From contig FR881244.1 of the NCBI GenBank assembly GCA_000434735.1, positions 97,280-128,127 on the forward strand: 30,848 bases of DNA, read 5' to 3'. Position 1 is the first letter of the stretch, and the number at the start of each line of letters is the position of its first letter. Both the position numbers and the translations under genes were made by a program. Shown piece after piece: positions 24,305 through 30,848 of the stretch. The notes under the pieces were generated by a model, which was not told the DNA's origin, ran no database searches, and saw only the letters and a list, made by a program, of their open reading frames with translations. This stretch comes from Bacteroides sp. CAG:530 (GTDB taxonomy: Bacteria > Bacteroidota > Bacteroidia > Bacteroidales > Bacteroidaceae).

Positions 24305-25999
24305 TTATATCTCATATATAGCAGCCGAGACAGGAGGAACAGTAAAACTTACGGTAGATTGTTTGATACCGACTTTTATCTTACTTCCACAGCCGATGAC
24401 TAGCTTATATGAAGACACATCTGGAACATCATAAGAAACCGTCCTCTTTTCACCTGAAGGGTTTACTATTATCAGCAGACGTTCTTTCTTAAAAGAAGTG
24501 CGGATATAACACAGAGGATATGCAGCTGAATCCTTAACCATGTAATCCACACCACTTTTAATATCTAATGCATAGTAATTGTTTCTAATGTTAAGTAAAG
24601 TTTTTATATAATTCAGAAGCGATGTCTTGTCAGCGCTTTCTGCTGCTACGTTAGTCTTTCCGTCATTTGACGATAACGGAAGATATAAGCATGAATCGGG
24701 TGCTGTAGAGAAACCAGCATTACGGCTGGTATCCCATAGCATCGGCGTACGTGCTCCGGCACGGTTGCCGCTTTTAACGCAACTGCCTTCTACATCCGGC
24801 AGTCCCTCTTTATATCGTATACCTATTTCATCACCATAATATATGCAAGGAATGGCTGGCTGTGTAAGCAGAAAAGTCATAGCCACTTCCAGTTCCTCTT
24901 TCGATTTTCTATTGCCGCAGTTAAGACGTTGTATATCATGATTCCCTGTTGGAATACAAATATAGGCATCGTTTCCTGTAGCCTTCAGACATTCGTTTAG
25001 TGTATTTATAAAACGCGAGGCGTTTCCTAGTCCGCGACGGTCAAAGTAGCAAGTATCTCTCCGATATACTCCGGTTTCATTAAAGAAGAGGTCGCGATAT
25101 CCTTCCTTGCCGAATTGGAATATAAAATCGGCCATGAATCCTATTGCTTTAGCCCTTTCAGGATGTCCCCATTCTGCAAGCATAACTCCTTCGGGCCATT
25201 TATCCTGGAAATGCCGACGTATTTCATTCCATAAATATTGGGTTCCTGTAAATTGCGGATCGTTTTTCACCAGAGAACCTGCCATGTCTATACGGAAGCC
25301 ATCACATCCCATTTCCATCCAATAGTCAATGATTCTCATAAGTTCCTTACGGGTATTTGTCGGTGCTTCGGCATCTACCGGTTCTTCCCAAGGGTGAGAA
25401 GGGTCGGGCTCTCCATATCCATAATTAAGTGCAGGCTGAAAATCAAAGTAATTCTTCAGATAGCAACCGTTGCGCTCAAACTTTCCTTTGATGAATTTTG
25501 TGGGACAAACCGTCGAGTCGCCAGTCCATATATAACGTTTGCTATAGGCGTTTGTCTCAGCCTTCTGTGATTGAATGAACCATGGATTCTCATTACTGGT
25601 ATGTCCGGCCACAAGGTCAAGGATAACATGCATACCTCTTGCATGAGCCGCGTCGAACAACTCACGTAAATCCTTGTTGGTTCCATACCGAGAAGCAACC
25701 TGATAATAATCAACCACATCATATCCTCCATCACGGAAGCGAGATTTGAAACAAGGATTAAGCCAAATGGTATTGCATCCTATTGATTTCACATAATCCA
25801 GATGACGAGTGATTCCAGGTATATCTCCTATGCCGTCTCCATCAGAATCCTGAAAGCTGGCAGGGTAAATCTGGTAGATAACTGCCTTGCCGAACCATTC
25901 AGGAATAGGCTTGAATGGGGGAGTAGGAATTTCTGTCCTTTGCTCAGAAAAACAAAGGACAGAAAAGGCTGATAATATGCAGAGAAATAATGCTCTCAT
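24305..25999 (-). CDS. Exported GH13 alpha-amylase-family glycosidase
   Basis: A 564-residue glycoside hydrolase of family 13, cleaving alpha-glucosidic bonds. The N-terminal signal is MRALFLCILSAFSVLCFSEQ; Cys16 is preceded by SVL, a poor lipobox, so signal peptidase I cleavage is as likely. The (beta/alpha)8 motifs are visible: YQIYPASFQDSDGDGIGDI, DLVAGHTSNENPWF, GFRIDMA with nucleophile Asp238, LAEWGHPE with acid/base Glu276, and GNHD with Asp355. The C-terminal beta domain (LLIIVNPSGEKRTVSYDV) is typical. The fold resembles oligo-1,6-glucosidase, alpha-glucosidase and trehalose-synthase-like subfamilies, not classical SusG. It starts 11 bp after the SusD-like stop, so it is co-transcribed with susCD. 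The linkage specificity cannot be read from the sequence. Confidence 0.93.
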   Translation of the reverse strand: MRALFLCILSAFSVLCFSEQRTEIPTPPFKPIPEWFGKAVIYQIYPASFQDSDGDGIGDIPGITRHLDYVKSIGCNTIWLNPCFKSRFRDGGYDVVDYYQVASRYGTNKDLRELFDAAHARGMHVILDLVAGHTSNENPWFIQSQKAETNAYSKRYIWTGDSTVCPTKFIKGKFERNGCYLKNYFDFQPALNYGYGEPDPSHPWEEPVDAEAPTNTRKELMRIIDYWMEMGCDGFRIDMAGSLVKNDPQFTGTQYLWNEIRRHFQDKWPEGVMLAEWGHPERAKAIGFMADFIFQFGKEGYRDLFFNETGVYRRDTCYFDRRGLGNASRFINTLNECLKATGNDAYICIPTGNHDIQRLNCGNRKSKEELEVAMTFLLTQPAIPCIYYGDEIGIRYKEGLPDVEGSCVKSGNRAGARTPMLWDTSRNAGFSTAPDSCLYLPLSSNDGKTNVAAESADKTSLLNYIKTLLNIRNNYYALDIKSGVDYMVKDSAAYPLCYIRTSFKKERLLIIVNPSGEKRTVSYDVPDVSSYKLVIGCGSKIKVGIKQSTVSFTVPPVSAAIYEI

Positions 26000-26010
26000 T
26001 TATAAGATTA

Positions 26011-27564
26011 TTATTTTAATATCCACATTGTCTGATTATTATCGTCTACACCCGAGAACTGACTCTGAACAGCTGCTTTCACATTATCAGAATTATAATC
26101 GTATTCATTCTGCGGATACATCCAGCGCAAAGGCATCTTGCTGGTAGGGTCATTTCTGTTCGACTTTGGGTTAATGATAAACTTAGGATAACCTGTACGT
26201 CTGTATTCAAAGAAGGCGTTATACGGAGCTTCAAGGAAAGTAGACAGATATTTCTGTACTATAATCTTTTCTATCTTCTGCTCATTGCTACCTGTCAGAC
26301 TTACTTTCGGCTGAGTCAAATATTCATTAATATAAGCATCAGTGATAAGCATTTTATGATTATACGCTTCGTCGTTAGGTGTATTGTCTGCCGTGAACTT
26401 CATGGCAGCGCGTATGCCTTTCTGATAATAATCCTGAGCGTCGCCCTGAATTATTCCTCTTACAGCAGCCTCTGCCAATATGAAATTCATCTCACTATAG
26501 CTCAACAGATAAGTTGGTTCTCCTTCTGGTATATTGATATATCGGTCATTTATGGCTGAGGCATTACCCACCTGCACTTCTTTCTGTATATCCGTATGTA
26601 TCATTGAAGGTTCTACACCCTTATATGCATCCCAGTTGTCAACGTCTAATGTGGTATTCGATATAGGCTTAGCATAGTAGAATAATCTCCTGTCTTTATA
26701 AGCCTTCAGTGAATCAATGACTATGGATGATACAAATGGGAAATTCTTATAGTTGTTGCCTTCCTTATAGAACGGATACTTCTGGCCCGATTTATCAGAA
26801 TGTACCAACTGCCAGTTGTCGTCATTCGATTCAAACAGAGGTCGGTTGCTTACAATCTGCTGCATACGTTCTTTCACCTTAAGGTTAGTGTTATCCATCT
26901 TCTTGTAAAGATTGATAAGCACCTTCAGTTCCAAAACGTTTGCCGCTTTTCTCCATTGTTCTGAATTGCCTTTATATATAGGGTCGCCGTCAAATGAGCC
27001 GGCATCCTTCAAAAGCTCGTTAGCTTCATCCAATTCATTAAGAATACCTTCCATTACAGCTTCCTGAGAATCGTATACAGGGTATTTTACATCACTCTCT
27101 CCCTGCATGGCCTGGGAGTAAGGCAGGTCGCCTACACGCATACTCAGAGTGAAGAACTTGTATGCACGCAGTATATGTCCTAATCCTTTATAAGCGTTTA
27201 CTTTTTTATCGGTAGCGAAACTTACCATCTTGTCCACATTGGTAAGAATAGACATATCCGAGAAGGTAGTACGATCCAATTTGTTGTACAGCAAGTCGAT
27301 ATCATTACTTTCACTCCATATGATATATTTGCCAAGCATATCATCCTTCATGAATCCTTTAGGGATATCCTGCGTTTTATAATCACCTCTTGTAGCAATC
27401 AGGTTAGTTTTCAGTATAAGCTGTGTTGCCAACATACTTGAAGTAACCTTAGTTGACTCATTAGGGTTGGTATTATAGTCGCTAAACTTGTCGTCACATC
27501 CTGTGGCTGCAAGCATAAGCACTGCTGAAAGACAGCCTGCTATATATTTAGTTCTAGTTTTCAT
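26011..27564 (-). CDS. SusD/RagB-like outer membrane lipoprotein (SusD-like_2 type)
   Basis: A 517-residue surface glycan- or nutrient-binding lipoprotein that forms a lid on its SusC partner. The lipoprotein signal ends MLAATGC with Cys23, followed by DDKFSDYNTNPNEST, a common start for this subfamily and acidic enough to fit a surface-export signal. Helical SusD-type features follow (ILRAYKFFTLSMRVGDLPYSQA; NVLELKVLINLYKKMDN; EMNFILAEAAVRGI), ending with FFEYRRTGYPKF and RWMYPQNEYDYN. This subfamily is distinct from classical SusD and is often paired with SusC proteins of uncertain substrate. It follows susC by 20 bp. Confidence 0.93.
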   Translation of the reverse strand: MKTRTKYIAGCLSAVLMLAATGCDDKFSDYNTNPNESTKVTSSMLATQLILKTNLIATRGDYKTQDIPKGFMKDDMLGKYIIWSESNDIDLLYNKLDRTTFSDMSILTNVDKMVSFATDKKVNAYKGLGHILRAYKFFTLSMRVGDLPYSQAMQGESDVKYPVYDSQEAVMEGILNELDEANELLKDAGSFDGDPIYKGNSEQWRKAANVLELKVLINLYKKMDNTNLKVKERMQQIVSNRPLFESNDDNWQLVHSDKSGQKYPFYKEGNNYKNFPFVSSIVIDSLKAYKDRRLFYYAKPISNTTLDVDNWDAYKGVEPSMIHTDIQKEVQVGNASAINDRYINIPEGEPTYLLSYSEMNFILAEAAVRGIIQGDAQDYYQKGIRAAMKFTADNTPNDEAYNHKMLITDAYINEYLTQPKVSLTGSNEQKIEKIIVQKYLSTFLEAPYNAFFEYRRTGYPKFIINPKSNRNDPTSKMPLRWMYPQNEYDYNSDNVKAAVQSQFSGVDDNNQTMWILK

Positions 27565-27584
27565 TTCTTTTCTTACTTAAAATG

Positions 27585-30500
27585 TTAGAATTCAAGTTTA
27601 AGATTCACACCTACATAGCGTACGGAAGGCGAGTTAAGATCATCAGTCGCACGGTCTGGGTCGGCGAACTTATAGTCCTTGGTCCATAACAACAAGTTCT
27701 GTCCGATAAGAGATACAGAAGAAGATGATAGTCTGCATTTCTTTGAGAATGACTTAGGAATATCATATGTAATAGACACTTCACGAAGTTTGATGAAAGT
27801 CTCGTCAGTTATGAACTGTGAGCCTTTACGCCAATAGTTCTTTATGTACTGCTCATAAGAAACAGGAGTAGTGTTTTTCTCGAAAACACGGTCATCGCTT
27901 GTTATATTTCCGTATGCATCGTATTTAGCGGAACCTGAAACTACTGTAACTCCGTCTGCCACATAGCTTTTGTTGCCATTTACAACCTCATCATAACGCC
28001 ATTCATTGTCTGTATCAGGATGCGCACCTGTTTGCCACAAGTAACGGTTGGTCTTGTTCAGAGAAAGACCGCCTACACGTCCGTCAATACTGAACGATAA
28101 AGTAAAGTCTTTGTATTTTAATGTATTTGTCAATCCCCATGTCCAGTTCGGGTCCATGTTTCCAACCTTGCTCTTATATTTGCTTAACTGTGGATATCCG
28201 TTCGATATTATAACACTTCCGTCAGAAGAGCGTTGGAAATCCTTAGCTTCATAGTAGTCTACACGGCTACCTTCATAAATCCAAGGTTTATCTGCCGAAT
28301 ACTTAGGGTCGAGCTTTGAATAATATCGATGTGATAAAGCCCAGTTGGCAATAGCCGTCCAAGTAAAATCCTTAGTTTGTATCGGAGTACCTTCCAATAC
28401 TACTTCAAAGCCTCTTCTTACATATTCCTCGTCTGTGTTTACCAATACACTTTCAAAACCTGACATTGAGGAGATTGTGGTCTTAATTGTATTATTATAA
28501 GTAAGTTTATTATAATATGTAAAGTCGGCCTTCAATCTGTTGTTCAGGAAATGCATTGATGTACCAATTTCGTAAGTACGGTTGGTGATAGGTTTTACGT
28601 TACCATACATGCTAACTGGATAGCTTGCTGTGTTCAATCCGTCCCACACGTCATTTTCAACCTTATATGAATTGGCGGTCTCATAAATGCTAAGGTCGCT
28701 CTTTGATACTGTCCATGAAGCGCGAAGTTTCCAGAAGTTCATCCATGATGGAAGCTCGAACAATTCAGAAAGCAGTACACTGGCACCTACCGAAGGATAG
28801 AAATAAGAATTTGATCCGTCGGGCAGAGTTGACGACCAGTCGTTACGTCCTGTAATGTCAAGATATACAGCGTTGTCATAACCAATAGTTACCTTGCCAT
28901 ATAAACTGTTCACCTGCTTGTTGGCAAGATATGAATCTATAGTAGGACTTGCTACAGACGCTTTCAGAGAATAGAATCCAGGCACTGTGATACCATTCTT
29001 TGTAGCTGCATCCATATATTTGTTGCGGTAATAGTATATAGAACCACCCAACAAGCCATCTACGGTGAATTTCTTTATTTTACCCTGTGCTGTAAGTATG
29101 AAATCGCCATTGGCTGTAAACGTCTCTTCTGTTTTTTCGTTGTAATAACCTTTATTGGTATTACCCCAATCGCGTGTAGCGTTGATTCCAATCGGAGCGT
29201 GTCTTTTTGTTGAATTGATAATATTGTCAAAGCCACCTCTTACTATAGCCTTCAGCCACGGCTTAATTTCGTATGTTAAATTAAGCATTCCGTTATATTT
29301 GGAGTTATCCCTGCGGTTTATCTTCTCATAAGCCATAAGATACGGGTTATCGTACCATGAGTCACGCATCCAGTTCTGCTTTTCTTCGGGTGTAGCCCAA
29401 TAGTCCCTATAATCGCGGATATCATATTCAGGTCCGGTCCATACCAAAAGGTTATAAATATAACCCTGGTCATCATAACCTGTTCCGGCGGTCTGTGGCG
29501 CAACCATCTTGGTGAATCCCATTGTTCCCTCTACCTTAACCTTTTTGCCTAATCTCATTTCACCACCTACATTATATGTAAATTGTTGTGCTTTGGCGTT
29601 AGGGTACTGACCTTTATTATAAAGGTAAGAAAGAGATGAACGGAAGCTACCATTCTCGCCCTGCTGAGTTACGCTGATGCTTGTGTTGCTTATCATGCTG
29701 AACTCCGTAAAGTTCTTGAAGTTGTCCTTTCCGGCAGAAACCAACGGTCTTTCAACGAGCTGATAAGTCTTAGGGTCGTATTGCATAGCTGTTCTTCCAA
29801 TGTCAAGCTTATCACCCCATACCTCGTCATCTACGTTATACTTGCCTCCATATCCTGAGCTGTAAGACGACTGTACCTTAGGTAATGCCAATGTACCGGC
29901 GTTTATCATGTTACTACTGTTTACCGTAACAGTAAAACCTTTCTTTTCTGCGCCCTTCTTTGTGGTAATCATTATCACACCGCTACCACCTCTTGATCCG
30001 TAAAGAGCTGATGCCGTAGCGCCTTTAAGTACGTCTATTGTTTCAATATCATCCTGGTTTATATCGCTGAGGTTAAGGTTTGTAGGAACTCCGTCCAATA
30101 CCAGAAGCGGAGTCTCGCCTCTAAGTGAAAGGGTAGGTGCTTCGTTGAACTCTGTTGTGTTAAATACAGTAAGTCCCGAAATACGTCCCGTAAGACTTGT
30201 TGCTACGTTTGTTCCTTTTACCTTTTCGAACAAGTCGCCCGATACCTTCTGGGTAGAATAACCCAAAGCCTTTTCCGAGCGTTTCATACCCAATGCCGTA
30301 ACCACAACTTCATCAAGAGTTTCTTGCATGGGACTCATCTTCACCTCTTTGCAATTGTCTATGTTGAGGTGTTGTTTTTTATAGCCGATATATGAAAAAG
30401 TGACCGTTCCTTTAGCTTTCAGCGTGAACTTACCGTCTACGTCGGTTATGGTTCCATTGCTTCCGCTCTGAACGTTTACACCAATCAATGGTTCGTTGTT

Positions 30501-30848
30501 TTCATCTACTACTCGTCCTGAAATAACCTTTTCTACCTGATTTTTACTGTTCTTTTCTACAAGCAGAACTTGTCGTCCCGACAATTCATAAGTAAGAGGC
30601 AGTCCTTTTAAAACCGCATCCATTGTCTGCTGTATGGTAGCGTTGTTTAAGCTAACAGATACAGCATGATCCAGATAAGGAAGGTTGCTGTTGTAGCCGA
30701 AAACATATTTTGAGTTTTTCTCTATGTCACTAAGAACACTACGTAAGCTCTTCTTCTTAACAACAAGAGTGATATTTCCTTCTTCACTGATCTCGATTAT
30801 TGTTTTCTGTGCTGCTTGAAGTGTTAAAGGAGCAGTAGGGAAAGATAA
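27585..30848 (-). CDS. SusC/RagA TonB-dependent transporter with STN domain, partial (5' end beyond window)
   Basis: Outer-membrane TonB-dependent importer paired with the SusD-like lipoprotein. The frame is open to the window edge, so the true start lies beyond 30848; an ATG at 30623 is internal. The first part (about 30790-30560) is a secretin/TonB N-terminal (STN) domain: VKKKSLRSVLSDIEKNSKY, then VSLNNATIQQTMDAVLKGL. A CarboxypepD-regulatory-like domain follows (ISGRVVDENNEPLIGVNVQS; SYIGYKKQHL), then the plug (ALYGSRGGSGVIMITTKKG, with the LDGVPTNLNL motif) and a long beta-barrel ending YVGVNLKLEF. At least 1,087 residues are present. STN domains usually signal to a FecR-type anti-sigma factor, so the operon may be under ECF sigma control. 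It is the first gene of the susC-susD-GH13-phosphoesterase operon. Confidence 0.95.
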   Translation of the reverse strand, partial: LSFPTAPLTLQAAQKTIIEISEEGNITLVVKKKSLRSVLSDIEKNSKYVFGYNSNLPYLDHAVSVSLNNATIQQTMDAVLKGLPLTYELSGRQVLLVEKNSKNQVEKVISGRVVDENNEPLIGVNVQSGSNGTITDVDGKFTLKAKGTVTFSYIGYKKQHLNIDNCKEVKMSPMQETLDEVVVTALGMKRSEKALGYSTQKVSGDLFEKVKGTNVATSLTGRISGLTVFNTTEFNEAPTLSLRGETPLLVLDGVPTNLNLSDINQDDIETIDVLKGATASALYGSRGGSGVIMITTKKGAEKKGFTVTVNSSNMINAGTLALPKVQSSYSSGYGGKYNVDDEVWGDKLDIGRTAMQYDPKTYQLVERPLVSAGKDNFKNFTEFSMISNTSISVTQQGENGSFRSSLSYLYNKGQYPNAKAQQFTYNVGGEMRLGKKVKVEGTMGFTKMVAPQTAGTGYDDQGYIYNLLVWTGPEYDIRDYRDYWATPEEKQNWMRDSWYDNPYLMAYEKINRRDNSKYNGMLNLTYEIKPWLKAIVRGGFDNIINSTKRHAPIGINATRDWGNTNKGYYNEKTEETFTANGDFILTAQGKIKKFTVDGLLGGSIYYYRNKYMDAATKNGITVPGFYSLKASVASPTIDSYLANKQVNSLYGKVTIGYDNAVYLDITGRNDWSSTLPDGSNSYFYPSVGASVLLSELFELPSWMNFWKLRASWTVSKSDLSIYETANSYKVENDVWDGLNTASYPVSMYGNVKPITNRTYEIGTSMHFLNNRLKADFTYYNKLTYNNTIKTTISSMSGFESVLVNTDEEYVRRGFEVVLEGTPIQTKDFTWTAIANWALSHRYYSKLDPKYSADKPWIYEGSRVDYYEAKDFQRSSDGSVIISNGYPQLSKYKSKVGNMDPNWTWGLTNTLKYKDFTLSFSIDGRVGGLSLNKTNRYLWQTGAHPDTDNEWRYDEVVNGNKSYVADGVTVVSGSAKYDAYGNITSDDRVFEKNTTPVSYEQYIKNYWRKGSQFITDETFIKLREVSITYDIPKSFSKKCRLSSSSVSLIGQNLLLWTKDYKFADPDRATDDLNSPSVRYVGVNLKLEF

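Noticed and set aside
30623..30625. ATG as the start of the SusC-like gene
   Set aside because: The same frame continues upstream to the window edge and codes for a good STN domain, so this ATG is internal.

Overview
The window looks like chromosomal DNA of a Bacteroidales gut anaerobe (Bacteroides/Phocaeicola type). The evidence is a SusC/SusD pair, a type III pantothenate kinase, a large PFOR, an approximately 1,100-residue SecA, Lnb-type and DUF4861 proteins, and promoters of the Bacteroides form (TTTG-like -33, TAnnTTTG -7). Genus assignment is inference. I saw no tRNA, rRNA, CRISPR array, transposase or phage gene.

Layout. (1) 1-2728, minus: nifJ (pyruvate:ferredoxin oxidoreductase), 3' end cut by the window. 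(2) 2782-3960, minus: an AAA ATPase with a DQ Walker B, diverging from an orphan ATP-grasp protein (4072-5247, plus). (3) 5248-5525: a 22-bp-period repeat cluster and a strong terminator. (4) 5526-13036, minus: an envelope cluster, in transcription order coaX, FadL-like outer membrane protein, TPR protein, lptC, CNNM/CBS membrane protein, then (after its own terminator and promoter) a PpiD/SurA-type periplasmic isomerase. (5) 13179-15946, plus: an Lnb-type lipoprotein N-acyltransferase overlapping by 4 bp a PafA-family protein that has lost almost all of its active-site residues. (6) 16176-20735, plus: secA, preceded by a structured leader with a 21-codon ORF, and a DUF4861 lipoprotein. (7) 20736-21201: palindrome, terminator, a second 22-bp-period repeat cluster with a 19-bp inverted repeat, and a promoter. 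(8) 21202-22407, plus: lipoprotein of unknown family; 22630-23271, plus: ECF sigma factor. (9) 23260-30848, minus: polysaccharide-utilisation-like operon susC (5' end outside the window), susD, GH13 glycosidase, metallophosphoesterase.

Much of the window concerns envelope biogenesis: Sec export (secA), periplasmic folding (PpiD/SurA type), lipoprotein maturation (lnb), LPS transport (lptC), plus unknown outer-membrane and periplasmic partners. The right end is a nutrient-uptake operon whose SusC carries an STN signalling domain; the convergent ECF sigma is a candidate regulator.

The most unusual items are the apparent pseudo-phosphatase coupled to lnb, the short ORF inside the secA leader hairpin, the two intergenic repeat clusters sharing a 22-bp period, and the GH13 plus phosphoesterase SusCD operon. 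All family calls come from reading the translated sequence by eye; no database search was run.
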